Origin: Streptomyces filipinensis
Lineage (GTDB): Bacteria; Actinomycetota; Actinomycetes; Streptomycetales; Streptomycetaceae
NCBI RefSeq assembly: GCF_014649495.1
Contig: NZ_BMTD01000006.1
Span: 62,001 to 126,000, forward strand
Direction of reading: 5' to 3'
DNA length: 64,000 bases
Part shown: piece by piece, positions 39,453-48,622 of the stretch
Layout: every line of letters starts with the position of its first letter
How positions within the stretch are numbered: the stretch's first letter is position 1
Notes under the pieces: generated by a model
What the model saw: only the letters and a program-made list of their open reading frames with translations
The model's database searches: none
What the model was told of the DNA's origin: nothing
Made by a program: the position numbers and the translations under genes

Positions 39453-40259
39453 ATGAGACGTTCCCGACTTACCGGATTCGTTACCTCGCTCCTCCTCGCC
39501 GCCGGCCTCGGTCTCACCGGGGCCGCTTCGGCGCAGGCGTCCTCGACCGCCGCGAGCGGTGGTTACGTCGCACTCGGCGACTCCTACTCCTCCGGAGTCG
39601 GAGCCGGCAGCTACATCAGCTCCAGCGGCAGCTGCGACCGCAGCACGAAGGCGTACCCCTATCTGTGGAACGCCGCGCACAACCCGTCCTCGTTCGCCTT
39701 CAACGCCTGCTCGGGCGCCACGACCGACGACGTCCTCGCGAACCAGCTCGGCTCGCTGAACTCCTCCACCTCGCTGGTGTCCCTCACCATCGGCGGCAAC
39801 GACGCCGGCTTCTCCGACGTCATGACGACCTGTGTGATCCAGTCCGACAGCGCCTGCCTCTCCCGGATCGCCACCGCCAAGGCGTACGTCGACTCCACGC
39901 TCCCCGGCAAGCTCGACACCGTCTACAACGCGATCAGCGCCAAGGCCCCCGGCGCCCGGGTGGTCGTGCTCAGCTACCCCCGCTTCTACCTGCTCGGCCA
40001 GACCTGCCTCGGACTCTCCGACACCAAGCGGTCGGCGATCAACGGCGCGGCCGACTACATCGACGCCGCCATCCAGAAGCGCGCCCAGGCCCACGGCTTC
40101 GTCTTCGGCGACATCCGTTCCGCGTTCTCCAGCCATGAGATCTGCTCCGGCGACTCCTGGCTGCACAGCGTCAACTGGCTCGACATCGGCGAGTCGTACC
40201 ACCCCACCGCGGCCGGCCAGTCCGGCGGCTATCTGCCGGTGTTCACGAACAACGCGTGA
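39453..40259 (+). CDS. Secreted SGNH/GDSL esterase-lipase
   Basis: A 268-residue exported hydrolase. The signal peptide spans residues 1-31 (MRRSRLTGF, hydrophobic core, ASAQA). The block I serine motif is GDSYSSG, the oxyanion residues are in SLTIGGNDAGF, and the C-terminal catalytic His is in YHPTAAGQ. Six Cys suggest three disulfides, as in Streptomyces GDSL lipases. A strong AAGGGAGG site precedes the ATG. The leader from 39213 is A/T-richer than average, with a TTGGCA-like box near 39379. It is convergent with the kinase gene. Confidence 0.9.
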   Translation: MRRSRLTGFVTSLLLAAGLGLTGAASAQASSTAASGGYVALGDSYSSGVGAGSYISSSGSCDRSTKAYPYLWNAAHNPSSFAFNACSGATTDDVLANQLGSLNSSTSLVSLTIGGNDAGFSDVMTTCVIQSDSACLSRIATAKAYVDSTLPGKLDTVYNAISAKAPGARVVVLSYPRFYLLGQTCLGLSDTKRSAINGAADYIDAAIQKRAQAHGFVFGDIRSAFSSHEICSGDSWLHSVNWLDIGESYHPTAAGQSGGYLPVFTNNA

Positions 40260-40277
40260 TCCGAACGGGCTCGCCCC

Positions 40278-41906
40278 TCAGGGTGAAGCCTGCGGTGAGC
40301 CCGAGGCCGAAGCGGAGGCCCCGCCCGTCGGGGTCTCCGTCGCCGTCTGCGTCGGCGTCGCCGTACAGCTCACCGAGAACGGGACGGCGTTCGACGTGGT
40401 CTGCACGGGACCGCGCACCTTCACCCCCATCCGGTCCTCGGTCGTCCCCGAACCGGAGTACACCGTCAGCGTCACCCGCACCTGCTGGGTCTTCTCGCCG
40501 CCGGCCGGGAAGGACAGCGTCCGCCACCCCGGATCCGACACCGACCCGCGGGTCGTCACCCACCGGTACTCCAGCCGCGCGGGCAGCCGCCCCACGGTGA
40601 ACGTCGCCGTGAAGGCCGGCGTCTGCGCGGCCGGCGGCGGACAGCCCCCGGAGTACGTCGTGTCCGTGCCGGCCAGGGTGACGCGCACGGACTGCGCCGG
40701 CTGGGCGCTCGACGCGGTGCTGCCGCTCGGGGCCGGCGTCCCGGTGTCCGAGTCCGTGCTGCGGTGAGCGGTCGGCGAGTGCGCGCTCCCGCTCGCCCGG
40801 CCGCCGCCCTGCTTCCCCTGACCGCCGCCCTCGCCCCGGTGCAGCAGCGCGTACGTCAGCCCCGCCAGCGCGAGCACGACCGCGAGGACGCCCGCCACCA
40901 GCACCGCACCGGCCCGCCGGGAGCGTTCCGGCACCTCGGGCGGCGTGCCGCCGGGCAGCTGCGCCGGCGGAGTGGGGGACTGCGGGGACGGCTGACGCGC
41001 CCGGCCCGCGTCCGCCGGGTCGGGGTACGGCGGCACCGGCAGCGGCGCCGTCCGCGGCGTGCGGCCCTGCGCGGGGGCACCCCCGGCCGCGACGACCAGC
41101 AGCTCGTGTTCCGCCCGCTCGGCGTCCAGCCGCTCGGCGGGGTCCTTGCGCAGCAGCCCCTCGACGACCGGGGCGAGCGGCCCGGCCCGGCGCGGCGGCG
41201 GCAACTCCTCGTCCACCACGGCCCGCAGGGTGCTGATCGGGGTGTCGTACCGGAACGGCGAGACGCCTTCCACGGTCGCGTACAGCAGCACCCCCAGCGA
41301 CCACAGGTCCGACTCCGGCCCCGGTGTCCGCCCCAACGCCCGCTCCGGGGCGAGGAATTCGGGGGAGCCGACCACCTCGCCGGTCATGGTCAGCGCCGAG
41401 CTGCCCTCGACCGAGGCGATCCCGAAGTCGGTCAGCACCACCCGGCCGTCGTTCGCGAGCAGCACATTGGCGGGCTTCACATCCCGGTGCAGCACCCCGG
41501 CGGCGTGTGCGGCGCGCAGCGCGGCCAGCACCTCGGCGCCGATGTGCGCGGCCCGCTGCGGCGACAGCGGACCGTCCGCCTCCAGCTGGTCGGCGAGCGA
41601 CAGCCCGCGCACCAGCTCCATCACGATCCACGGCCGGCCGGCCTCCAGCGTCACGTCGTACACCGTGACCACGTTCCGGTGGGCGACCCGCGCCGCCGCC
41701 CACGCCTCGCGCTCCAGGCGCGCGTACATCCGCTCCACGTCGGACGCCGGCAGACCGGCCGGGATCCGTACCTCCTTGACGGCCACCTCGCGGTGCAGTA
41801 ACTCGTCCCGGGCGCGCCACACGGCGCCCATGCCGCCCTCGCCCAGCGGGGACAGCAGTCGGTAGCGGCCCGCGATCACACGTTCGCGGCCCGGTTCTTC
41901 GGACAC
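40278..41906 (-). CDS. Membrane Ser/Thr protein kinase (PknB-like)
   Basis: A 542-residue one-pass kinase. The kinase domain spans residues about 15-275: glycine loop LGEGGMGAVW (21-30), lysine in VAVKEVR, catalytic loop LHRDVKPANVLL, DFG in LTDFGIAS and APE in EFLAPERALG. A Pro-rich segment leads to a membrane helix (about 335-358, VLVAGVLAVVLALAGLTYALL-type). The extracellular part (about 150 residues) is Ser/Thr-rich and ends in a beta domain (YRWVTTRGSVSDPGWRTL), not PASTA repeats, so the signal sensed is unknown. Start: GTG at 41906 with GGGGGC upstream. Confidence 0.88.
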   Translation of the reverse strand: MSEEPGRERVIAGRYRLLSPLGEGGMGAVWRARDELLHREVAVKEVRIPAGLPASDVERMYARLEREAWAAARVAHRNVVTVYDVTLEAGRPWIVMELVRGLSLADQLEADGPLSPQRAAHIGAEVLAALRAAHAAGVLHRDVKPANVLLANDGRVVLTDFGIASVEGSSALTMTGEVVGSPEFLAPERALGRTPGPESDLWSLGVLLYATVEGVSPFRYDTPISTLRAVVDEELPPPRRAGPLAPVVEGLLRKDPAERLDAERAEHELLVVAAGGAPAQGRTPRTAPLPVPPYPDPADAGRARQPSPQSPTPPAQLPGGTPPEVPERSRRAGAVLVAGVLAVVLALAGLTYALLHRGEGGGQGKQGGGRASGSAHSPTAHRSTDSDTGTPAPSGSTASSAQPAQSVRVTLAGTDTTYSGGCPPPAAQTPAFTATFTVGRLPARLEYRWVTTRGSVSDPGWRTLSFPAGGEKTQQVRVTLTVYSGSGTTEDRMGVKVRGPVQTTSNAVPFSVSCTATPTQTATETPTGGASASASGSPQASP

Positions 41907-41948
41907 GGGCGCCCCCAGGCAAGTCGCGTGACGTCTCCCCAAAGTAGC

Positions 41949-43532
41949 TCAGCCGAGCGCGGATGCGGCCCCCCTGAGCACCAATCCGGCGCCCAGGGCC
42001 AGGACGACCAGCGCGGACGCGAGCGGCACGGACCGGCGCACCAGCGTGGCCACCGGGTGGGCGGTCCAGCTCGGGCGCCGCTCCAGCACCCGGGTCATCC
42101 CCGAGCCCAGCCGGACCACGGCGAACCCGGCGGCCGTGAGCGTCAGCGCGAGTCCGGCACCGTAGGCCACGACGAGCAACAGCCCGAACCAGGCCTTGCC
42201 GAGCGCGGCGGCACCGACGAGGACCACCACGGCGGACGGACTGGGCACCAGCCCTCCGGCGAAGCCGAGCAGGATCGTGCCGCGGAGGGTGGGGGCGGTG
42301 GGGTGGGTATGGGTGTGGCCCCCGTGGGTGTGCTCGACGGGGTGAGCGTGTTCGTGGGAGCTGTCGTGTTCGTGGGAGCGGTCGTGGTCGTGGGAGTGAG
42401 CGTGTTCGTGGGAGTGGGGGTGGTCATGGGTGTGGGAGTTGTCGTCGGAGTGCGCGTGGGTGTGGGGGCGCTCGTGGGGGTGGTCGTGGGCGGGGGAAGG
42501 GGCGTGTCCGTGGGCCCGGTTGCGCCAGGCCCGCCGTGCGAGGTTGGCGCCTGCCGCCAGGACCAGCGCGCCGCTCGCGAGGCCCAGCCAGGCGATCACC
42601 GACGGGCCGGCGGCCGAGCCGGCCGTGACGAGCAGGCCCAGCGCGACCACGCCCAGGGTGTGGGTCACCGTGACCGACGCGGCCAGCGGCAGCACGTCGC
42701 GCAGGCGGGCCCGGCCACCGCGCGCCGCCGCCGCGGCGGCCATCAGGGTCTTGCCGTGGCCCGGCGCGAGCGCGTGCATCGCACCGAGGACGACCGCGAC
42801 GAGCAGCGCGAGCGAGGCGAAGCCGACGGTGAGGTCGTGCCGGGCCACGAGGTCGTCGAGCGCGCGGGTCCAGCGGTCGGCGCCCCGCGGCAGGACGGCG
42901 GCACCCGGCTCCTGCCGCGCCTCCTCGGCGAGGGCCGGGCCGCCGGAGCGCAGCCGCACGGAGGCGGTGGTGGTGTCGGCCGGGGAGGACAGCAGGTCCT
43001 TCGGGTACGTGGTCAGTTCGTGCGAGACCGAGGTCTTCGGTACGTCGGTCGCGGTGAGCGTCATACGGTCGCCGCGCGCGGTGATCTCCCGCCAGCCGGG
43101 GCCGGACCAGTTCACCGCGCTGCGGAAGCCGAGGGTGAGCGCGCCGGTCCGCGGGAGTGCAGCGGTCCAACGGCACTCCACCCGCAGGGTGTTGAGGCCG
43201 GCCTGGCCAGGGCGCAGGCGGGCCCTGCCGTCCCGCGCCGTGAGGGCGACCCTGTGCCCGCCCACCGTCACCGCGCTGCCCCGAGCGGCCTGCGTGCAAC
43301 GCTGTCGGGCCCACCGCGTCATGCCCAGCCGCTCGATGTCCGGCTCGGCCTGGGTCGCCGGGATCTCGGCGAGGTCCTCCACATGGTCCACGCGGAGCTG
43401 CCCGGGTGCGGCGACGAGGCCGTCGTAGCGGTTGACGGTGAAGTTCCCGAGCGGGTGCGCGCTCGCCGGGCCGGCCGGCAGCAGCGCGAGCGCGGTCATG
43501 GCGAGGAGCAGGAAGGGGAGGCGGAGCTTCAC
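41949..43532 (-). CDS. His-rich metal exporter, RcnA/HupE-UreJ-like, with periplasmic domain
   Basis: A 527-residue membrane protein. Residues 1-25 form a signal peptide, followed by an extracytoplasmic beta domain to about 225 (HPLGNFTVNRYDGL start). Then come six or seven helices with the metal signature HALAPGHGKT (about 250) and a long cytoplasmic or external His-rich loop (about 345-410) of HSHEHAHSHDHD type. The build is that of nickel/cobalt exporters. The start ATG overlaps the TPR gene stop (ATGA). As the third gene after DUF4331 and TPR, it is probably under the same SigK-type control. Exact metal is unknown. Confidence 0.75.
   Translation of the reverse strand: MKLRLPFLLLAMTALALLPAGPASAHPLGNFTVNRYDGLVAAPGQLRVDHVEDLAEIPATQAEPDIERLGMTRWARQRCTQAARGSAVTVGGHRVALTARDGRARLRPGQAGLNTLRVECRWTAALPRTGALTLGFRSAVNWSGPGWREITARGDRMTLTATDVPKTSVSHELTTYPKDLLSSPADTTTASVRLRSGGPALAEEARQEPGAAVLPRGADRWTRALDDLVARHDLTVGFASLALLVAVVLGAMHALAPGHGKTLMAAAAAARGGRARLRDVLPLAASVTVTHTLGVVALGLLVTAGSAAGPSVIAWLGLASGALVLAAGANLARRAWRNRAHGHAPSPAHDHPHERPHTHAHSDDNSHTHDHPHSHEHAHSHDHDRSHEHDSSHEHAHPVEHTHGGHTHTHPTAPTLRGTILLGFAGGLVPSPSAVVVLVGAAALGKAWFGLLLVVAYGAGLALTLTAAGFAVVRLGSGMTRVLERRPSWTAHPVATLVRRSVPLASALVVLALGAGLVLRGAASALG
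42310..42500. repeat. His-codon repeat tract inside the exporter gene
   Basis: GTGGGTGTGG, TCGTGGGAG and similar hexamer units (CAC/CAT His codons on the minus strand) repeat many times. They encode about 25 His in 65 residues. Tandem codon repeats can expand or shrink by slippage, so loop length may vary between strains. The encoded loop likely buffers metal ions. Confidence 0.7.
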
Positions 43533-45289
43533 CGCGCGGCCTCCAGCGCCTTGCGGGCCTCGGCCGCGCCGAGCGGGGAGAAACCGGAGTTCAGGCGCAG
43601 GGCCGAGGTGAGGGAGGCGCGGCCGGCCGTGCGGTGGCCCGTGGCCAGCTCGATCATGCCGCGGTGGTAGAGGAAGGCGGCGTTGCGGTAGCCGGTGGCG
43701 GTGGCCCTGCGGGCGTACGGCAGGGCCTCTGCGTCATGGCCGTTCACATGCAGCGCCCAGGCCAGGGCGTCCGCGGTGTGTACGGTGCGGCGGCGGGACC
43801 ATTCGGCGCGGGCCGCGCGCAGGGCGGCCGCCTTGTCGCCGTGGTCGGCGGCCGCCAGCGCGGTGTCGAGGTCGGCGTTGACGCCGTTGGCGCGGGCCAG
43901 CGCGACCCAGGTGTCCACGAGGGCGTACTGGCGCCGTGCCCTGGCCCGGTCGCCGGCCGCGCCGCGCGCCTCGTACAGTTCGCCCAGTTCGACGAGCGGG
44001 CCCGGCAGCGGATACCGGGACACCACCGTCTCCATCCCCTTGACCGCCGCGGCGCGGTCGCCGCTCGCCGCCTGCGCCCGTGCCCGGCCCTCCAGCGCCG
44101 GGAGGTAGGTGTCGTCGGCGGCGAGGGCACGGGCGTAGCAGCCGAGGGCGGTCTTGTAGTCGCCCTGGTTCCAGGCGAGTTGACCGAGCTGGGCGGACAC
44201 GTAGGCGACGTCGCCCTTCGAAGTGGCGCCGGCCAGTGCCTGTTCGAGCACCCGGCGGGCCGTCGTCACGTCGCCGCGCAGCTCGTGCACGTACGCGTAC
44301 CGCGTGAAGACGGGCACGCCCGGCTTGCGGGCGTCGGCGGTCTCGGCCGCCTTCGCCGCCTCGGTGTACCGGCCGAGTTCCACCAGGGCGTCGATACGGG
44401 AGGACAGTGCGCGCTCGCTGTAAGGGTTCTGCCGCAGCGCCTCGTCCGCGTAGGTCAGGGCGTCCTTGAAGTCGTGCCGGGCGGCGGCGAGCGCGGCGCG
44501 GCCGGCCAGCGCCTGGTCGTTGTCCGGGGCCAGCGAGAGGGAGCGCCGCAGTACCTTGTCGGCCTGCGGGTAGCGGGAGGGGTCGCCCTTGGTCCGCGCC
44601 TGCTCGACGTAGGCCAGGCCCAGGGTCGCCCAACCGCCGAAGTCCCGGGGTTGGGTGCGCAGATGTGCCTGGAGAGCGGTGATGCTCGCGTCCAGGTCCC
44701 CGCCGCCCAGGACACCGGGGTCCACGGCGGTGGAGGCGGCCGGCACGGTGGCGGGCGCCGGGCCCGCCCCCATGGCGATCGCCCCTCCGGTCAGCGCGAC
44801 CGCCAGCAGGGCGGCGCAGCCGGCCAGTTGGACGCCCCGCCAGCTCCGCCCGGCAGCGGCGAACCGCCGGAGCCTGACCACGCGCTCGTCGCGGCGGGCG
44901 GCCGGGGCCACCCCGGAGCCGGGCGCCGCGGGCGCGGCGCCGCCGTCGGCCGGGGGCTCGTGGGAGCCGGACCCGGCGGCGTGGGCCGGGGGTTCTTCGC
45001 GGGGGGAGGCGGAGGTGTGCTCCGCGCGGGGTGCCGCGTGCTCGCCGTCGTCGGCCGGGGGCGTTTCGGAGCCGGGCGCCGCGGGCGCGGCGGCGCCGGC
45101 CGAGGGCTCCTCCGGACCTGGAGGCGTGCGTTCGAGACCGGCGGCCGGGGAGCCCGCCGAAGCGGGCCCGGCGCCGTCGGCGCCCGTCCCGGACGGGGCG
45201 CCTCCTGCGGCGGGGCGCGCCGCGGCCGACGCCTCCCGCGGGTTCACCTGCCGCTCGCCGGCCTCGTCGTCGTTCGTACGCGGAGACAT
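43529..45289 (-). CDS. Membrane-anchored TPR-repeat protein
   Basis: A 586-residue protein. The first 135 residues are a Pro/Ala/Glu-rich disordered region. A membrane helix follows (about 150-172, GVQLAGCAALLAVALTGGAIA). From about 190 to the end there are ten or more tetratricopeptide units (ATLGLAYVEQARTKGDPSRY, AALAAARHDFKDALTYADEA and others), placed outside the membrane. TPR arrays hold protein complexes together. It lies between DUF4331 and the metal exporter, coupled to the latter by ATGA, so it may be the scaffold of an envelope complex. The ATG at 45289 follows GAGGAGCG. Confidence 0.8.
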   Translation of the reverse strand: MSPRTNDDEAGERQVNPREASAAARPAAGGAPSGTGADGAGPASAGSPAAGLERTPPGPEEPSAGAAAPAAPGSETPPADDGEHAAPRAEHTSASPREEPPAHAAGSGSHEPPADGGAAPAAPGSGVAPAARRDERVVRLRRFAAAGRSWRGVQLAGCAALLAVALTGGAIAMGAGPAPATVPAASTAVDPGVLGGGDLDASITALQAHLRTQPRDFGGWATLGLAYVEQARTKGDPSRYPQADKVLRRSLSLAPDNDQALAGRAALAAARHDFKDALTYADEALRQNPYSERALSSRIDALVELGRYTEAAKAAETADARKPGVPVFTRYAYVHELRGDVTTARRVLEQALAGATSKGDVAYVSAQLGQLAWNQGDYKTALGCYARALAADDTYLPALEGRARAQAASGDRAAAVKGMETVVSRYPLPGPLVELGELYEARGAAGDRARARRQYALVDTWVALARANGVNADLDTALAAADHGDKAAALRAARAEWSRRRTVHTADALAWALHVNGHDAEALPYARRATATGYRNAAFLYHRGMIELATGHRTAGRASLTSALRLNSGFSPLGAAEARKALEAAR

Positions 45290-45386
45290 GGTCGCTCCTC
45301 GGTCGCCTGGTGCTGGTCGGAGGGAGGGCGCGGCCCGCCGTGGGGGAGGGGGATGCGGGCCGCGCCGGTCTGAGGGGGTGCGAGGG

Positions 45387-46931
45387 TCAGTACGGGCGCC
45401 GGATGCGCCGGCGCCACCATCCGATGGCCGTGCCGAGCAGCAGGATCGCGGCGGCACCCGAGGCCGCCGACGCGGCGATCAGCACCGTGTTGCCGGAACC
45501 CGAGCCGCCGGCGGAATCGGCGGGCTGGAGGGCGTCGCCGAGCTGGCTGCGCACGTCCGTGCCCGCGGTCGTGCCCTTGGCGAGCGGGCCGCGCGAACCG
45601 GAGGTCGGCTCGGCGACGTACGGGAAGTACTTCTCGAAGCCCTTGTCGTTCTTGTCCACCGCGTCACCCAGGTCGTTCTTGGAACCGACCAGTTCACCCT
45701 CGACGACCTGCAACGCCTCGTCGATCACGTCGTCGGTGAGCCGGCGCCCGTTCGGGAAGCCCGCGTTGTCGCCGTCCAGGACGCCCAGCCGCTTGGGATG
45801 CATGCTCGGCTTGACGGAGGTGTTCAGGCGCAGCTCCTCCGAGGGGCGCACGTTCGGCGGCTGGTTCAGGCCCTTCACGCCCTTCAGGAAGACGTCGACC
45901 AGGTCGTTGCGCGGCTCGGCCGGCGCCTTGATCTTGTAGATCGACTCGATGAGCTTCGGCAGCTCGGGGTTGGTGACGTTCTTCAGGAACTGGGCGTCGT
46001 ACGCGGGCTGGGAGGCGTTGAACCTGTCCTTGTCCTTCTGCGGGTTGACCACCTCGTTGACCAGCGGGTTGCCGAGGCGCGAGACCTGCGTGTAGTAGCC
46101 CTGCGCGTTGCGGCGCTGGGTGGTGGACCAGATGCCGACGACCGGCTGCCCCGCCGACTCGCGGATCAGGTCGTTCGGTACCTGCAGGGCGATGGTGTTG
46201 ACGTTGTAGCCCTTCAGGGTGTCCCGGCCGACCTCGCTCAGGTTGCCGCCGTACAGCAGGTCGAAGACACGCAGGTCCGCGAAGAACGGGTCGTCCGCCT
46301 GCCCGGCGAAGGTCGTGGCACCGCCCGCGGCCTTGTAGATGGCCTGGTCACGCAGCTTGCCGTAGTACGGCATGGACGCCTTGCCGACGTTCGACGGTGC
46401 CACCGGCACATCGTCCGCGACCTTCGTCTTCGACACCGCGTGCCCGTGCTTGAGGTGGAGCAGATCGATGTCGTACGTCTGCGTGATGTTGAGGTCGGGA
46501 TCCGCCAGGTTGGTGACCGGGCCCGTGTTGTACAGGAACGTGTTCCCGTTCTTGGTGTGCGTGGTGAAGGTGTAGCGGAACACCAGGTCGTCCTGCGCGT
46601 CACCGTTGTTGTCGATGTGCAGGTCGTACTGGGCGTCGTCGGCGAACGTGTAGAAGTTCGGACCGCCCGCCGGCTCCTCGAACGGGATCCAGTTCGCCAC
46701 GATCGTCGTCGTGTCGGGCTTGTCCGGGCTGACGAACGCGTACAGGTCGGTGTTGTCGTACTGCGGGGTGCCCGAGATCAGCGGGGCCTCCCGGTGGGAG
46801 GAGGCGGAGGCCTCCCCGGGTGCCAGCGCGGCGGCGCCGGCGGCGGTGAGCCCTCCGGCGGCCAGCGCACCGCAGATGAGCGTGACCAGGCCGGTGCGTC
46901 CCGTGCCGCTCCTGGAGAAGAGAGGTGTCAT
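45387..46931 (-). CDS. DUF4331 secreted/anchored protein
   Basis: A 514-residue exported protein. Signal peptide: residues 1-44 (APGEASAS). The DUF4331 hallmark SSHREAPLISGTPQYDNTDLYAF starts the mature part in two halves (ASSHREAPLISG, then DNTDLYAFVSPDKPD), and more family blocks follow (NWIPFEEPAGGPNFYTF, YDIDLLHLKHG). The C-terminus has a membrane helix and RRRIRR but no LPxTG, so it is anchored by the helix. Function of the family is unknown. It is first in the leftward DUF4331-TPR-exporter group, and its leader has a SigK-like promoter at 46973-47000. Confidence 0.85.
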   Translation of the reverse strand: MTPLFSRSGTGRTGLVTLICGALAAGGLTAAGAAALAPGEASASSHREAPLISGTPQYDNTDLYAFVSPDKPDTTTIVANWIPFEEPAGGPNFYTFADDAQYDLHIDNNGDAQDDLVFRYTFTTHTKNGNTFLYNTGPVTNLADPDLNITQTYDIDLLHLKHGHAVSKTKVADDVPVAPSNVGKASMPYYGKLRDQAIYKAAGGATTFAGQADDPFFADLRVFDLLYGGNLSEVGRDTLKGYNVNTIALQVPNDLIRESAGQPVVGIWSTTQRRNAQGYYTQVSRLGNPLVNEVVNPQKDKDRFNASQPAYDAQFLKNVTNPELPKLIESIYKIKAPAEPRNDLVDVFLKGVKGLNQPPNVRPSEELRLNTSVKPSMHPKRLGVLDGDNAGFPNGRRLTDDVIDEALQVVEGELVGSKNDLGDAVDKNDKGFEKYFPYVAEPTSGSRGPLAKGTTAGTDVRSQLGDALQPADSAGGSGSGNTVLIAASAASGAAAILLLGTAIGWWRRRIRRPY

Positions 46932-46972
46932 GCCGTCCGTCCTCAGTGCCGACTTGCCTTTGACGGACGGGT

Positions 46973-47000
46973 ATACGGAGCCGACGACCCGATCGGATGG
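46973..47000 (-). promoter_or_regulatory. SigK-type promoter of the DUF4331 operon
   Basis: On the minus strand, CCATCC (47000-46995), a 16-base spacer and CCGTAT (46978-46973) closely match the M. tuberculosis SigK consensus as I recall it (CCATCC, 16-17 bases, CCGAAT). The start codon would be about 35 bases from the predicted transcription start. The divergent gene encodes an ECF19/SigK-type sigma factor, which supports the call. Confidence 0.6.
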
Positions 47001-47141
47001 GTCGGACGGAGAAAAACTTTTGGACCCTTCCCGACCCGCGTTTTCGGCCCGCCGATCCGTATCACTCGCGGGAGGTGTGCGTTCGTGCGGATGCGTGGAG
47101 TGCACGGAAGGGCCGGTTGCGGCCACGGAGAGGGGGCCCGC

Positions 47142-47684
47142 ATGCGGGCGGACGAGCTGCTGGTGCTCGTCGCGGGCGGTGACCAGCGGGCGTTCGAGGA
47201 CCTGTACACCCTGGTGTCCGGGCCGGTGTACGGGCTCGTGCGACGGGTGGTGCGCGACCCCGCCCAGTCCGAGGAGGTCGCCCAGGAGGTGCTGCTGGAG
47301 ATGTGGCGTTCGGCCGCCCGGTACGACCCCGGCCGGGGCAGCGCGCTGTCCTGGATCCTGACCCTCGCCCACCGCCGGGCCGTCGACCGGGTGCGCAGCG
47401 CCCGCGCGGCCGGCGAACGCGAGCAGCGGGAGGCCCTGCGGGCCGGGGAGCCCGCCTTCGACCAGGTCGCCGAGGAGGTCGAGGCCGGCATGGAGCGCGA
47501 GTGGGTGCGCCGCTGTCTGCGCCGGCTCACGGACCTGCAGCGCCAGTCCGTGACCCTCGCCTACTACGACGGCTACACCTACCGTGAGGTGGCCGAGCGG
47601 CTCGCGCTGCCGCTCGGCACGGTCAAGACGCGGATGCGCGACGGGCTCACGCGGCTCCGCGAGTGCCTGGGAGGCGCCGCATGA
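47142..47684 (+). CDS. sigK: ECF sigma factor, SigK (ECF19) type
   Basis: A 180-residue sigma-70 family factor with regions 2 and 4 only. Region 2 includes AFEDLYTLVSGPVYGLVRRV and SEEVAQEVLLEMWRSA; the -10 recognition part is LTLAHRRAVDRVRS. Region 4 has VTLAYYDGYTYREVAERLAL with the helix-turn-helix LPLGTVKTRMRDGL. This matches the SigK/ECF19 group, whose partner anti-sigma factor RskA is encoded next. The two are coupled by ATGA. The ATG at 47142 fits family length, although in-frame upstream codons exist. It is divergent from its probable target operon. Confidence 0.82.
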   Translation: MRADELLVLVAGGDQRAFEDLYTLVSGPVYGLVRRVVRDPAQSEEVAQEVLLEMWRSAARYDPGRGSALSWILTLAHRRAVDRVRSARAAGEREQREALRAGEPAFDQVAEEVEAGMEREWVRRCLRRLTDLQRQSVTLAYYDGYTYREVAERLALPLGTVKTRMRDGLTRLRECLGGAA

Positions 47685-48496
47685 GCATCCTCGGCCGGCT
47701 GCTGCGCCGGGAGGACCCGCACTCCCTCGCCGCGCCCTACGCGCTCGACGCCCTCGAGCCGGGCGAGCGGCGCAGGTTCGCGAAACACCTGCAGGGCTGC
47801 GACCGTTGTGCCGCGGAGGTGCGGGACCTCGCCGAGGACGCCGTACGACTGGCGTGGTCCACGGCGGCCCCCGCGCCCGCCGCCCTGCGCGAGCGGGTGC
47901 TCGCCGCCGTACGCACCACCCCGCAGGAGCGGTCCGCCCCGGCCCGGGAGCGCACGCCGCAACTGCCTCCGCACGTCTGGGGCACGCAGCCCCCTCCGGG
48001 ACGCACCCGTACGCCCCGCACGCGCTCCCTGTTCGTGCCGTTCGCCACGGCCACCGCGGCGGCGGCCCTCGTCGTCGCCTCCCTCTTCGCCGTGCAGGCG
48101 CACCGCACCCAGGACCGGCTGACCGCGGAGCGGTCCCGGGCACGTGAGATCGCCCACGTTCTGGCCGCGCCCGACGCCCGGGCGACGACCAGCAAGGACG
48201 CTCGGGGCCGCGGTATCGGAGTGATCGCTTCCGCATCGGAGCGGGAGGCCGTCGTCACCCTCAGCGGATACGGCACCCCGCCCGGCGGCCGCGTCCACCA
48301 GCTCTGGCTCGTGCGCCCCGGCGCGGGGCCGCGCTCCCTCGGGCTCCTCGCGGGCGACACGCCCCTCGTCGCCAAGGGCCTCGCCACGTCGTCGTCGTCA
48401 CTCGCCGTAACCATCGAGCCTGGCGGCGGCTCAGCCCAGCCGACCAGCCAGCCCGTTGTCCAACTCTCCCTGAATTCGGTCGGATTCGGAGAGTAG
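47681..48496 (+). CDS. rskA: Anti-sigma factor, RskA type
   Basis: A 271-residue one-pass membrane protein. The N-terminal anti-sigma domain has the zinc motif HLQGCDRC (His-x3-Cys-x2-Cys, residues about 34-41). A membrane helix spans about 122-143 (ATAAAALVVASLFAV), and the extracellular RskA domain ends in GRVHQLWLVRPGAGPRSLG and VTIEPGGGSAQPT. RskA holds SigK at the membrane until regulated proteolysis frees it. Its start overlaps the sigma gene stop, fixing their ratio. The signal sensed is unknown. Confidence 0.88.
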   Translation: MSILGRLLRREDPHSLAAPYALDALEPGERRRFAKHLQGCDRCAAEVRDLAEDAVRLAWSTAAPAPAALRERVLAAVRTTPQERSAPARERTPQLPPHVWGTQPPPGRTRTPRTRSLFVPFATATAAAALVVASLFAVQAHRTQDRLTAERSRAREIAHVLAAPDARATTSKDARGRGIGVIASASEREAVVTLSGYGTPPGGRVHQLWLVRPGAGPRSLGLLAGDTPLVAKGLATSSSSLAVTIEPGGGSAQPTSQPVVQLSLNSVGFGE

Positions 48497-48622
48497 TCAG
48501 TGAGGGATGGTCAACCGCCTTACAGGGAAGGTGAATCCTGTGGCCGAGATACACGCGTGCCCCCCTGGGGCGATAGGGTTACCCTGCCCGGGCCGGGTGG
48601 ACTCGTACGGGTGGGGAGTGAC

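Noticed and set aside
47035..47065. Second SigK promoter for the sigma gene itself (CCGTAT near 47056)
   Set aside because: The -10-like box is present, but the sequence 16 bases upstream (CCCGCG) does not match CCATCC. Autoregulation is possible but not supported.
46995..47141. Terminator-like GC pairing in the sigma/DUF4331 gap
   Set aside because: Only short, unstable stems are found; a divergent promoter region is the better reading.
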